NCBI RefSeq assembly: GCF_013131805.1
Contig: NZ_JABJRC010000008.1
Location: 248,001-312,000, forward strand
Direction: 5' to 3'
Length of the DNA: 64,000 nt
Source of the DNA: Kribbella sandramycini
GTDB taxonomy: Bacteria; Actinomycetota; Actinomycetes; Propionibacteriales; Kribbellaceae
Shown here: piece by piece, positions 52,347 through 61,403 of the stretch
How positions within the stretch are numbered: position 1 is the stretch's first letter
How the letters are laid out: each line of letters starts with the position of its first letter
Program-made: the position numbers and the translations under genes
Notes under the pieces: model-generated
What the model was told of the DNA's origin: nothing
The model's database searches: none
What the model saw: only the letters and a program-made list of their open reading frames with translations

Positions 52347-53716
52347 GGCGTACCCGCCTCGGTCTTCGGGATCAGCAGGACCAGCGCGGCCGCGACGGCC
52401 GCCGCGAGCCCCGCGACCACGAACACGGACAGGTACGCCGACAGCGCGGGCGCGACCCGACCGGCGTCCGCGATCGTCAGATTGGCCAGGACGGTGGCGA
52501 CGATCGCGCTGCAGACCGCCGTGCCGATCGTGCGCATCAGGGCGTTGATTCCGTTGGCCGCCGCGGTCTCGGTCACTGGCACAGCATGCATGATCAGAGC
52601 CGGGAGTGCCGAATAGGCGATCGCCGTCCCGGCGGAGACGACGGTCGCGCCGGCGACGATCCCGGCGAGGTTGTGACTGGTGAACAGGCGGACGACGTAC
52701 CCGACGGCCATCAGCACCGCCGCGATCCCGAGGGTGAAGCGGGCGCCGCGGGCGGCGGAGATCCGGGCGGAGAGCGGGGAGAGCAGGACCATCGCGATCC
52801 CGCCGGGGAGCAGGCACAGACCGCTGACCACGATCGATTTACCCAGGCCGTAGCCGGTCCAGCTCGGCTCCTGGACGAGTTGCGCAGTGGACAGCGAGTT
52901 CGCGTAGAAGGCGAAACCGATCAGCAGCGCGGTCAGGTTGGTGTAGAGGACCGCGGGTCGGACCGACACCCGGAGATCGACGAGCGGGCCGATCGTCCGC
53001 AGCTCGTACCGGACCCAGATCGGCACGACGGCCAATGCCACGGCGACCAGCCCGATCGTCGGCCCCGCGCCCCACGCGCCGCCCTTCGAGATCGCGAGCA
53101 GCAGGCAGACCAGGAACACCGTCAACCCGACTGCCCCGAGGACGTCGAACCGCCCACTGCTGCGGACAGTGGACTCCGGGATGATCAGCAACACCAGCAC
53201 GATGTCGATCAGCCCGAGCACGGCGCACGCCCAGAACATCGCCTGCCAGTTCCAGTACTCGACCACCAGCGTCGCCGCCGGCACCCCGAACGCCGCCCCG
53301 ACCCCCAGCGTCGAACTCATCAACGCGATCGCCGGCAACACCCGTCGCGGCGGCAACTCGTCCCGCAAGATGCCGATCCCCAACGGCACCACCGCCACCG
53401 CCGCCCCCTGAAACCCCCGCCCCACCACCAACACCGCCAGCGCACTACTACTCGCGCACAGCACCGACCCGACCACCATCAACCCCAGCACCAGCACCAA
53501 CACCCGGCGCTTCCCGTACATATCCCCCGCCCGCCCCAGCAACGGCGTAAAAACCGCCCCCGCCAGCAACGTCACCGTCACCACCCAACTCACATCACTC
53601 CCCGACCGCCCCGTAATCCCCACCAACGCCGGCAACAGCGGCACCACAATCGTCTGCCCCACCGAAACCAGCACCCCACAAAACCCCAACACCCCCAGCA
53701 CTCCCCGCTCCCTCAC
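52343..53716 (-). CDS. MFS drug:proton antiporter (DHA2-like)
   Basis: A 457-residue major facilitator with 12-14 membrane helices. Motif A-like GRAGDMYGKRRVLVLVLG follows helix 2, and SSTLGVGAAFGVPAA resembles motif C of antiporters. It probably exports drugs or metabolites using the proton gradient. It is upstream of and coupled to a TetR gene. The promoter region has AACACCCGTT as a possible operator half-pair. Confidence 0.88.
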   Translation of the reverse strand: MRERGVLGVLGFCGVLVSVGQTIVVPLLPALVGITGRSGSDVSWVVTVTLLAGAVFTPLLGRAGDMYGKRRVLVLVLGLMVVGSVLCASSSALAVLVVGRGFQGAAVAVVPLGIGILRDELPPRRVLPAIALMSSTLGVGAAFGVPAATLVVEYWNWQAMFWACAVLGLIDIVLVLLIIPESTVRSSGRFDVLGAVGLTVFLVCLLLAISKGGAWGAGPTIGLVAVALAVVPIWVRYELRTIGPLVDLRVSVRPAVLYTNLTALLIGFAFYANSLSTAQLVQEPSWTGYGLGKSIVVSGLCLLPGGIAMVLLSPLSARISAARGARFTLGIAAVLMAVGYVVRLFTSHNLAGIVAGATVVSAGTAIAYSALPALIMHAVPVTETAAANGINALMRTIGTAVCSAIVATVLANLTIADAGRVAPALSAYLSVFVVAGLAAAVAAALVLLIPKTEAGTP

Positions 53717-53767
53717 CCACCCATAGTAAACACCCGTTCACCATCCCGGCCCCGAACCCCAGCCACC

Positions 53768-53838
53768 CACCAACTCCCCCAACATGCGACGACACGCCGC
53801 AACACACGGCGTGTCGCGGCGTCAATCAGCAGTTGGTG
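53768..53838. repeat. Palindromic intergenic element, copy B
   Basis: CACCAACT (53768-53775) pairs with AGTTGGTG (53831-53838). Inside, CGACACGCCG (53790-53799) pairs exactly with 53807-53816. The ends match copy A at 42716-42790. It fills the middle of the 278-base gap between the MFS and HtrA-like genes; otherwise I see only promoter sequence on the left side of that gap and a G-rich stretch on the right. Confidence 0.6.
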
Positions 53839-53994
53839 AGTCGTGGCGTCCGCCCGGGGTTGTTGCGGGCTGCTGCCGTCGGCGGGACGAGACCTGGGGA
53901 AGGTGAAACGGGCCCGGGCGCCTGGGGAGGGTAGGCGCGCCGGGCCCGGTGGGGGCGTCGGCGAGGGGGTGGCGCCGACGGCCCGGATTGGGGG

Positions 53995-55899
53995 TTAGCG
54001 GACTGGGCCGGGGACCAGTTCGATGGTGGCTTTGTGGGAGGCGCCTTGCTGGTCGGTCCAGGTGACGTCGACCTTGTCGCCGGGGTGGTGGGAGTCGAGG
54101 AGGTTGCTGAGGGTTTCGGGGGAGGTGACAGGTTTGCCGGCGAAGGAGCTGATGACGTCGCCGGGCTGGATGCCGGCGTCGTCGGCCTTGCCCTGGGGGA
54201 TGACGTCCTGGACGGCGGCGCCCTGGACGCCGGCGTTCGGGGCGATCGAGATGCCGAGCAGTGGGTCGGCGCCCAGGTGGATACCTGCGGACTCCTGGCC
54301 GGAGCGGATCTTGTTGGCGATATCCATGGCCTGGTTGATGGGGATCGCGTAACCCTGGGCGCCGGAGCTGTTGCCCTGACCACCATTACCTTGGCCGCCG
54401 TTCGGGTCGCCTTGGCCGTAGCCGCCGGAGCCGTCACCGAATCCGGGGCCGCCCTGGCCGAACGCGTTACCGGAGCCGTCGCCCGGCCCGGCGCCGAAGC
54501 CGTTGCCCGACCCGTCGCCAGTACCGTCCGGAATGCCGGTGCCGTCCGGGATGCCCGTGCCGTCGGGGTTGCCGTTGCCGTCGGCGGTGAGGGTGTTACC
54601 CGGCTTCGCGCCGCCGGACTTCGTCTGGCCGGGGAAGTTGTTACCGCCGCCGCTGCCGCCGTTGTTCCCGGCGGTGTCGACGCCGATCACCTCGCCGTTG
54701 GTGTTGACCAGCGGCCCGCCCGACTGGCCGGACTTGATCGGCGCGTCGGTCTGGATCAGGTTGCTCAGGTTCTCCGGGTCCTGCCCGTTCTGGTCGGTCG
54801 CGGTGATCGACTGGTTGAGCCCGGTGATCTTGCCCGACGCGTAGCTCGGCGTACCGCCCTTGCCGCCAGCATTCCCGATCCCGACCACCTGGTCGCCGAC
54901 CTTGACCTTCCCGGAGTCGCCGATCTTCGCGGTCTCCAGCCCGGACGCGTTTTTCAGTTTGAGGACGGCGATGTCGTGGTCCTCGTCGTACCCGACCACA
55001 CTCGCCTCGTACGTCTTCCCGTTCCCCACGTTCGTCACGGTGATCGACGTCGCGCCCTCGATCACGTGGTGGTTGGTCAGGACGACGCCGTCCGACGTCA
55101 GCACGATGCCCGTCCCGGCCGCCTTCGCGTTCTCCAGCCCCAGAACCGTGTTGATGTTCACCAGCCCGGGCGAGACCTTGGCCGCGACCGACGCCGGATC
55201 GAACTGCTGCTGCGACAACTGCGAGCCGTGCGTCCCGCCGACCTGCTGATCGATGCCCCAGGCAACCGACCCGGCGACGAGCAGCGCGGCGATACTCATC
55301 GCCCCGGCCGCCAGCAGCCGCCGCTTCTTCCGCCGCGGCCCCTGCGCCGGCCCAACCCCGACCACCTGCCCGGGAACCGGCGGATACCCACCCGACCCAC
55401 CCGGCTGCCACGCATACTGCGCCGGCACCTGAGCCTGCTGTGCATGCTGCCGCTCCGGGTTCTGCACGCCACCAGGAGCCCCCGGCAACTGCCACCCCGG
55501 ATTCTGGAACGGCGCCTGCGGCGCCACATTCTGCACAAACCCTTGCTGCACAGGCTGACCCGGCGCCTGGTACTGCGGACCCGGCGGGAGCGGGATCGCC
55601 GGACGAGACTCCTGCACTCCACCAGCCAGCGACTGCGCACCCGATCCAGCAGCACCGGCCGCCTGCGAACCTTCGACCGGCGCACCCAGCTGCGCACCTC
55701 CGGCCGCCCCGCTCACCTGCGAACCCTCGACGCGAGCCCTCGGCTTCGAGCCCTCGTCAAGGTGGACGCCGGGCTGCGCCTTCGGGGCGTGTGTCTCGGG
55801 CGTCTGGCCCGGAGCCTGCTGGCCTGGAATCGCCTGCTGCTGTGGGGATTGCGGGCTCTGGGCCTGCTGGTCGTCCTGTTGTCCCGTACCGTCGTTCAT
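53995..55899 (-). CDS. HtrA/DegP-like S1C serine protease with PDZ domain
   Basis: A 634-residue membrane-anchored protease. The first 190 residues are a Gln/Pro-rich cytoplasmic region, followed by one membrane helix (LLAAGAMSIAALLVAGSVAW). The trypsin-like domain has LTNHHVIEGA (His), DEDHDIAVLKL (Asp) and IKSGQSGGPLV (Ser). A glycine-rich insert of about 100 residues with repeated PDGTGI units interrupts the domain before GYAIPINQA. A PDZ domain ends the protein (LLGISIAPNAGVQGAAV, GDVISSFAGKPV). Envelope protein quality control is expected. Confidence 0.9.
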   Translation of the reverse strand: MNDGTGQQDDQQAQSPQSPQQQAIPGQQAPGQTPETHAPKAQPGVHLDEGSKPRARVEGSQVSGAAGGAQLGAPVEGSQAAGAAGSGAQSLAGGVQESRPAIPLPPGPQYQAPGQPVQQGFVQNVAPQAPFQNPGWQLPGAPGGVQNPERQHAQQAQVPAQYAWQPGGSGGYPPVPGQVVGVGPAQGPRRKKRRLLAAGAMSIAALLVAGSVAWGIDQQVGGTHGSQLSQQQFDPASVAAKVSPGLVNINTVLGLENAKAAGTGIVLTSDGVVLTNHHVIEGATSITVTNVGNGKTYEASVVGYDEDHDIAVLKLKNASGLETAKIGDSGKVKVGDQVVGIGNAGGKGGTPSYASGKITGLNQSITATDQNGQDPENLSNLIQTDAPIKSGQSGGPLVNTNGEVIGVDTAGNNGGSGGGNNFPGQTKSGGAKPGNTLTADGNGNPDGTGIPDGTGIPDGTGDGSGNGFGAGPGDGSGNAFGQGGPGFGDGSGGYGQGDPNGGQGNGGQGNSSGAQGYAIPINQAMDIANKIRSGQESAGIHLGADPLLGISIAPNAGVQGAAVQDVIPQGKADDAGIQPGDVISSFAGKPVTSPETLSNLLDSHHPGDKVDVTWTDQQGASHKATIELVPGPVR

Positions 55900-55982
55900 C
55901 GCCGTTGCCCTCCGTCAGCCAGTTCGCTCTGCCTTCGAGTAGAGCTCGCCAGACTGAGAACTCCATCGGGCCAACCAATGAA

Positions 55983-56540
55983 TCAGCTGAGAATCTTCTC
56001 CACGGCCGCGACGACGGCGCGGCGGCGGACGATCCGGCTCGGCGCGGCGGCGCCGTACTCGGGGGTCATCGACGACCAACTGGTGGCGATCGCCTGGATG
56101 AGCGACAGCAGGGTGACCGCGCTGAACTGCTTCGGGACGGTACGGCGGCGCTGTGCGCGCTCCAGCTCCTCCAGCCGGTCGTGGTTGACCGCGAGGACCG
56201 CCTCCAGCGGTTTGCCGTCGGGTCGCTCCAGGCGGTACCAGCTGGTCAGCCGGAGCCGGGCCGGGTTGTCCTCGAAGTAGTCGAACAGCCGGCCCGCGTA
56301 GGCCGGGAGATCGCTGGTGTCGAAGCCGACCACGGTGAGGTACTCCTCGACGCTGGCGCTGAAGACGGCGTCGAAGAGCCCGTCCTTGCTGCCGAAGTAC
56401 GCGTAGAGCATGGCTTTGTTGCAGTCGGCCACTTCCGCGATCCGCTGCACGCGGGCGCCGGCGATCCCGCGCTCGGCGAACTCCTCGGTGGCGGCGGCCA
56501 GGATGCGGGCCCGGGTCCGGTCGGCGTTGCGCTGCTGCAT
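55983..56540 (-). CDS. TetR-family transcriptional regulator
   Basis: A 185-residue TetR regulator: DRTRARILAAATEEFAERGI, GARVQRIAEVADCNKAMLYA and YFGSKDGLFDAVFS. The C-terminal domain is of the type with an N-terminal-helix signature for small hydrophobic ligands. I use ATG 56540; upstream in-frame sequence overlaps the operator. It is divergent from an SDR gene with palindromic sites between, so the SDR is the probable target. Confidence 0.88.
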   Translation of the reverse strand: MQQRNADRTRARILAAATEEFAERGIAGARVQRIAEVADCNKAMLYAYFGSKDGLFDAVFSASVEEYLTVVGFDTSDLPAYAGRLFDYFEDNPARLRLTSWYRLERPDGKPLEAVLAVNHDRLEELERAQRRRTVPKQFSAVTLLSLIQAIATSWSSMTPEYGAAAPSRIVRRRAVVAAVEKILS

Positions 56541-56551
56541 GCCATCAGCAT

Positions 56552-56620
56552 AACCAACCGGTTGGTTGATTCCTCGGAGGGCGCGAGTTACCGTGGTCAA
56601 GTATCCAACCGTTTGGTTAG
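56552..56620. promoter_or_regulatory. TetR operators between regulator and SDR
   Basis: AACCAACCGGTTGGTT (56552-56567) is a perfect 16-bp palindrome. A second, imperfect copy, CCAACCGTTTGGTT, lies at 56605-56618. They flank the divergent promoters of the TetR and SDR genes. Confidence 0.8.
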
Positions 56621-56632
56621 TTAGGACTGAGC

Positions 56633-57463
56633 ATGAGCAAGGTGTGGTTGATCACCGGGAGTTCCCGTGGGCTGGGGCGGGCGCTGGCCGAGGCCGCGCT
56701 GGCAGCCGGCGACCGGGTCGTCGCGACGGCGCGGACGCCGGAGCAGTTGAGCGATCTGGTGACGAAGTACGGCGATCAGGTGCGTGCGGTGGCGCTCGAC
56801 GTCACCGATCCGGAGGCTGCGCGGGGCGCCGTCCGTACGGCGGTTGCCGAGTTCGGCGGGCTCGATGTCGTGGCGAACAACGCGGGCTACGCGAACAGCG
56901 CGCCGATCGAGGAGATGGCGGACGACGACTTCCGGGCGCAGGTCGAGACGAACCTGTTCGGCGTGGTGAACGTGACGAAGGCCGCGCTGCCTGTCTTCCG
57001 GGAGCAGCGCGGCGGGCATTTCCTGCAGTTCTCGTCGATCGGCGGCCGCGTCGGCGGGACACCGGGGATGGGCGCCTACCAGACCGCGAAGTTCGCCGTC
57101 GAAGGGTTCTCCGAGGTGCTGAGCAACGAAGTCCAGCCCTTCGGCGTCAAGGTCACCATCGTCGAGCCCGGCGGCTTCCGGACCGACTGGGGCGGCTCGT
57201 CGATGAGCATCGCCTCTGTCGGCCCCGACTACGAACAGTCCGTCGGCGCGATGCACACCTACCGCCGCGAATCCGACGGCGCCCAACCCGGCGACCCCGC
57301 CAAAGCCGCCCAAGCCCTCCTCCACATCGTCGACCACCCCACTCCCCCACTCCGCCTCCTCCTCGGCTCCGACGCCCTCACCCGAGCCGAACAAGGCGCC
57401 CAGTCCCGCGCCACCGAAACCCAAACCTGGGCGCACGTGTCCACCTCGACAGATTTCGACTAA
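56633..57463 (+). CDS. Short-chain dehydrogenase/reductase
   Basis: A 276-residue SDR: WLITGSSRGLGRALAEAAL, VVANNAGYANSAPI, active-site serine in LQFSSIGGRVGG and YQTAKFAVEGFSE supplying Tyr and Lys, then VEPGGFRTDW. Substrate unknown. It lies divergent from the TetR gene and ends four bases inside the convergent epoxide hydrolase gene. Confidence 0.92.
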   Translation: MSKVWLITGSSRGLGRALAEAALAAGDRVVATARTPEQLSDLVTKYGDQVRAVALDVTDPEAARGAVRTAVAEFGGLDVVANNAGYANSAPIEEMADDDFRAQVETNLFGVVNVTKAALPVFREQRGGHFLQFSSIGGRVGGTPGMGAYQTAKFAVEGFSEVLSNEVQPFGVKVTIVEPGGFRTDWGGSSMSIASVGPDYEQSVGAMHTYRRESDGAQPGDPAKAAQALLHIVDHPTPPLRLLLGSDALTRAEQGAQSRATETQTWAHVSTSTDFD

Positions 57464-58611
57464 CGCAGATCGCGGAAGAAGGTGCGGAGGTCGGTCAGGA
57501 GGAGGGTGGGGGTTTCGAGGGCGGCGAAGTGGCCGCCTTGGGGGATGTCGGTCCAGCGGGTGATGGTGTTCTCGCGTTCGGTGTAGGAGCGGATGGGGAC
57601 GTCGTGGGCGAAGGCGAGGACGGCGGTGGGGATGCCGGAGTTCTGTTTGCCGGCGCCCCAGGCTTGGGCTTGGGCGTAGCCGACGTAGGCGGCTGAGTTG
57701 GCGGTGCCGGTGAGCCAGTAGAGCATGACGTTGGTGAGGAGGCGGTCCTTGGGGATGAGCTGGTCGGGGAGGGTGCGGGCGGGGTGGGTCCAGGCGTGGA
57801 ACTTGTCCATGATCCAGGCGAGCTGGCCGGCCGGGGAGTCGACGAGGGCGTAGCCGATGGTCTGGGGGCGGGTGGACTGGATGGAGATGTAGCCGAACTC
57901 GGTCTGCAGGAAGGTTTGGATGCGGGCGATCCGGTCCTGCTCCAGGGGCGTCATGGTCTCCAGCTCGCCGGGCGGCAGCGGGAGGGTCGGCATCGGGCCG
58001 GGGCCGCCGTTGGTGTGGACGCCGACGACGTGCTCGCGGTCCGCGCGGGCGACCTCGGGTGAGACTGCGCCGCCGATGTCACCGCCCTGGACGCCGTACC
58101 GGGTGTAGCCGAGGCGGCGCATCAGCTCGGCCCAGACGCGGCCGATCCGGTCCGCCGTCCAGCCGCCTTCGGAGACCGGGCCGGAGAAGCCGAAGCCGGG
58201 CAGGGACGGGATGACCACGTGGAACGCGTCGGCCGCGTCGCCGCCGTGCGCGACCGGGTCGGTGAGCGGGCCGATCAGGTCCAGGAACTCGACGATCGAG
58301 CCCGGCCAGCCGTGCGTCAGCAGCAGCGGCAGCGCGCCGGGCTCGGCGGAGGTGACGTGCAGGAAGTGGATCTGCTGCCCCTCGATCTCGGTCGTGTACT
58401 GCGGGAACGCGTTCAGCTCGGCCTCCGCCGCCCGCCAGTCGTACTCCGTCCGCCAGTACTCGATCAGCGAGGACAAGTACCCGACCGGTACGCCGGTGTC
58501 CCAGTCGTCCCCCGGCAGCGGAGTGGGCAGCCGGGTCGCGGCCAGCTTCGCCGCCAGGTCGTCCAGAGCGCTCTGCGGAATCTCGATGCGGAAGGGCTTG
58601 ATCGTCGTCAT
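57460..58611 (-). CDS. Epoxide hydrolase family protein
   Basis: A 383-residue microsomal-type epoxide hydrolase. The N-terminal EHN domain (FRIEIPQSALDDLAAKLAAT) is followed by an alpha/beta-hydrolase with LLLTHGWPGSIVEF (HGWPGS oxyanion motif), IPSLPGFGFSGP, and the nucleophile Asp in YGVQGGDIGGAVS. The catalytic His is in the final PQGGHFAALE. Opens epoxides to diols; physiological substrate unknown. It is divergent from a YafY-type regulator. Confidence 0.93.
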   Translation of the reverse strand: MTTIKPFRIEIPQSALDDLAAKLAATRLPTPLPGDDWDTGVPVGYLSSLIEYWRTEYDWRAAEAELNAFPQYTTEIEGQQIHFLHVTSAEPGALPLLLTHGWPGSIVEFLDLIGPLTDPVAHGGDAADAFHVVIPSLPGFGFSGPVSEGGWTADRIGRVWAELMRRLGYTRYGVQGGDIGGAVSPEVARADREHVVGVHTNGGPGPMPTLPLPPGELETMTPLEQDRIARIQTFLQTEFGYISIQSTRPQTIGYALVDSPAGQLAWIMDKFHAWTHPARTLPDQLIPKDRLLTNVMLYWLTGTANSAAYVGYAQAQAWGAGKQNSGIPTAVLAFAHDVPIRSYTERENTITRWTDIPQGGHFAALETPTLLLTDLRTFFRDLR

Positions 58612-58632
58612 GTCTTGTACTCTTCCACCCAG

Positions 58633-58653
58633 TTAGGTCAGTTTCTGTCCTAA
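58633..58653. promoter_or_regulatory. Operator between epoxide hydrolase and YafY-type gene
   Basis: TTAGGTCAG-TTT-CTGTCCTAA is a 21-bp inverted repeat with one mismatch pair, located in the 63-base divergent gap. It is a likely binding site for the WYL-domain regulator. Confidence 0.7.
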
Positions 58654-58674
58654 GCGACCGGAAGACTTCTGAAC

Positions 58675-59613
58675 ATGCTGGAAACCTCCGCACGGCTGCT
58701 GAAACTCCTGTCCCTGCTGCAATCCCCGCGCGATTGGAGCGGCGCTGCCCTGGCCGCCGAGCTCGGCGTCGGCGTCCGGACCGTACGGCGTGACGTCGAC
58801 AAGCTCCGCAACCTCGGCTACCCGGTCGACGCCCTGCCTGGCGTGGCCGGCTACCGGCTCGGCGCGGGCGCCTCGCTGCCGCCGCTGCTGTTGGACGACG
58901 AAGAGGCCGTCGCGGTTGTGGTCGGGCTGCGGGCTGCCGCCGGTGGTCCGATCGCCGGGATAGAGGAGTCGTCGGTCCGGGCGCTGACCAAGCTCGAGCA
59001 GGTCCTGCCGTCGCGGCTGCGGCATCGGGTCAAGCTGCTCCAGACGGTCGCCGTCACCCCGTCCGGCGCGGCCGCCGTGCAGACCGACGTACTGCTTGCT
59101 GTCGCCGAGGCATGCCGCGACCATCAGCAACTGCGGTTCGACTACCGCGACCATCACGGCGCGACGGCCCGACGTACGACGCAGCCGCACCGGCTGGTCA
59201 ACAACGGACGCCGCTGGTATCTCGTCGCCTGGGATCTCGACCGCGACGACTGGCGCACCTTCCGCCTCGACCGGCTGGAGCCGGTGATCCCGACCGGCCC
59301 GCGGTTCACCCCGCGCGAGATCCCCGAGCTGAAGTCCACCGCGACCGGCGTCGCCTCCGGCGGATACCGCTACCAGGCAACTTTCCGCGTCTCCGCCCCC
59401 GCCGGCGTCGTCGCCGACCAGCTCCCGCCGACCGTCGCCACCGTCAGCCCCCTCGACCCCCACACCACCCGCGTCACCACCGGCGCCAACTCCCTCGACG
59501 AACTCACCCTGTACGTCGGCCTCCTCGGCCACCCCTTCGAAGTCGAGTCCCCACCCGAACTCATCACCCACATCCGCACCCTCGCCGCCCGCCTCACCGC
59601 CGCCACCAACTGA
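58675..59613 (+). CDS. YafY-family HTH/WYL-domain regulator
   Basis: A 312-residue regulator: N-terminal HTH (SARLLKLLSLLQSPRDWSGA, VGVRTVRRDVDKLRNLGYPV), WYL domain near 140-210 (RLVNNGRRWYLVAWDLDRDD) and a WCX-type C-terminus. WYL domains sense ligands or nucleic acids. The divergent epoxide hydrolase is the probable target. Confidence 0.9.
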   Translation: MLETSARLLKLLSLLQSPRDWSGAALAAELGVGVRTVRRDVDKLRNLGYPVDALPGVAGYRLGAGASLPPLLLDDEEAVAVVVGLRAAAGGPIAGIEESSVRALTKLEQVLPSRLRHRVKLLQTVAVTPSGAAAVQTDVLLAVAEACRDHQQLRFDYRDHHGATARRTTQPHRLVNNGRRWYLVAWDLDRDDWRTFRLDRLEPVIPTGPRFTPREIPELKSTATGVASGGYRYQATFRVSAPAGVVADQLPPTVATVSPLDPHTTRVTTGANSLDELTLYVGLLGHPFEVESPPELITHIRTLAARLTAATN

Positions 59614-59660
59614 GCCCGACTGCAGTAGCTGGGCAGCGGGGTGGGCGGTACGGTTTGGGG

Positions 59661-60491
59661 ATGACGATCGGCGGGGTTGAGGATCGGTTTGTCGAGACGG
59701 TGTTGGGGCGGATTCGGCTGCGGGTGGGGGGATCGGGGCCGGGGATGTTGTTCTGGCCCAGTTTGTTGATGGATGGGACGTTGTGGGCGGGGCAGGTCGA
59801 GCACTTCGTCGATCGGTTTCGGGTGGTGCTGGTGGATCCGCCGGGGCATGGCGGGAGTTCGCCGCTGACGGGGCCGTTCACGTTCGAGCAGTGTGCTGAG
59901 GTCGTGTTGACGATCCTGGACGAGTTGGGGATCGAGCAGGTTCATCTGGTCGGCAACAGCTGGGGCGGGATGATCGGCGGCACGTTCGCGGCGCTGCACC
60001 CCGACCGGATCGGCGTTGCGGTGTTGATGAATGCGACCGCGTCCCCGGCCGGGCGGGCGCAGAAATTCGAGTACGGCGTCCTGGATCGGGCGACGCGGAT
60101 CGTCGGCGGGATCCGGGGGCCGCTGGTCGGGCCGGTGGTGAATGCGTTTCTGGGGCCGACGGCAAAGAAGGAGAAACCCGAGGTCGTTGCCACGGTCAAG
60201 CAATTGGCGCAGCAGGTGAAGGTGGCCTCGGGGCGGCATGCGGTTGCGAGTGTGGTGCCGCGGCGGCCGGATCAGCGCGAGTTGTTCGGCCGGATCCGGA
60301 CGCCGGTGCTGGTGGTGGCGGGCGCGGAGGACGCGACGTTCCCAGTCGCCGAGACCGAGGTGATGGCGGATTCGATCCCGGGCGCGCGCTTCGTCGTCCT
60401 CGAACAGTCGGCGCATCTGGCCGCGCTGGAGTCCCCGGCCGAGGTGAACGCGCTGATCGACGACTTCATCGAAGACAACTGCACAAGCTAG
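59661..60491 (+). CDS. Alpha/beta-fold hydrolase
   Basis: A 276-residue hydrolase: FWPSLLMDGTLWAGQVE, DPPGHGGSSPLTG, the nucleophile serine in VHLVGNSWGGMIGG, the acid in VVAGAEDATFPVAE and the His in LEQSAHLAALESP. The C-terminus matches the carboxylesterase or lactonase type; substrate unknown. It overlaps the convergent ribonuclease Z gene by four bases. Confidence 0.9.
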   Translation: MTIGGVEDRFVETVLGRIRLRVGGSGPGMLFWPSLLMDGTLWAGQVEHFVDRFRVVLVDPPGHGGSSPLTGPFTFEQCAEVVLTILDELGIEQVHLVGNSWGGMIGGTFAALHPDRIGVAVLMNATASPAGRAQKFEYGVLDRATRIVGGIRGPLVGPVVNAFLGPTAKKEKPEVVATVKQLAQQVKVASGRHAVASVVPRRPDQRELFGRIRTPVLVVAGAEDATFPVAETEVMADSIPGARFVVLEQSAHLAALESPAEVNALIDDFIEDNCTS

Positions 60492-61402
60492 GACGGACTA
60501 CGGGCCGGAACCGCCGTCCGCGTGAGGTCGGCGGCGACGACGATCTCACCGTCGAACTCGGCCGCCGCTTCCTCGTGGAAACGCTCAGGCTCCAAGTACC
60601 GTTGGGAAAAGTGCGTCAGCACGAGCTTGCGGACGCCGCACTCGGCGGCCACCCGAGCGGCCTGCTGCGCGGTGAGATGACCGAACCGATGCGCCAACTC
60701 GCGCCCGGCCGACAAGTACGTCGACTCGATCACCAGCAGGTCAGCCCGATCGGCGAGCTTCAAGACGTTCGCACACAACCGCGTGTCCATCACGAACGCG
60801 AACCGCTGCCCCGGCCGCGGCGCACTCACCTCGTCGATATGCACGGTCCGGCCGTCGACGTCGATCGAGCCGGCTCGTTGCAGGCGGGCGATATCCGGCC
60901 CGGCAACGCCGTACGCACGCAGCTTCTCCGGGAGCATCCGGCGTCCGTCGGGCTCGATCAGCTGATAACCGAACGACTCCACCGAATGCTCCAGCCGCCG
61001 CGCCCACAACTGTCCGAACGACCCGACGGCGAGCAGCCCGTCCTCCTCGACAGGCTCCTCCAACAGCTCGGTCCGCTCGTAGAAGGACGCCGCGTAGTGC
61101 AGGCGATCGAAGTACTCCTGCCCCGAGGCCGGGTAATGCACGCGGACGGCGTGCGGCACGTCGTCCAGTGACATCCGTTGAATGACGCCCGGTACGCCGA
61201 GGCAATGGTCACCGTGGAAATGCGTGATGCACAGCCGGGTGATCGCGCCGGCCGGGACCCCGGCGTACAGCATCTGCCGTTGCGTCCCCTCCCCCGGATC
61301 GAAGAGGAAGCCCTCGTCGTCCCAGCGCAGGAAGTAGCCGTTCTGCGTCCGCTCTCGCGACGGCACCTGACTCCCGGTGCCGAGCACCACCAGCTCACGC
61401 AT
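60488..61402 (-). CDS. rnz: Ribonuclease Z (metallo-beta-lactamase fold)
   Basis: A 304-residue RNase Z that would trim tRNA 3' ends. VVLGTGSQVPSRERTQNGYF opens the protein, FLFDPGEGTQRQM follows, and the zinc motif is CITHFHGDHCLGVPG. Further ligands are FVMDTRLC and KLVLTHFSQRY. ATG 61402 is two bases after the stop of the dehydratase gene, suggesting co-transcription with it. Confidence 0.92.
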   Translation of the reverse strand: MRELVVLGTGSQVPSRERTQNGYFLRWDDEGFLFDPGEGTQRQMLYAGVPAGAITRLCITHFHGDHCLGVPGVIQRMSLDDVPHAVRVHYPASGQEYFDRLHYAASFYERTELLEEPVEEDGLLAVGSFGQLWARRLEHSVESFGYQLIEPDGRRMLPEKLRAYGVAGPDIARLQRAGSIDVDGRTVHIDEVSAPRPGQRFAFVMDTRLCANVLKLADRADLLVIESTYLSAGRELAHRFGHLTAQQAARVAAECGVRKLVLTHFSQRYLEPERFHEEAAAEFDGEIVVAADLTRTAVPARSPS

Positions 61403-61403
61403 C

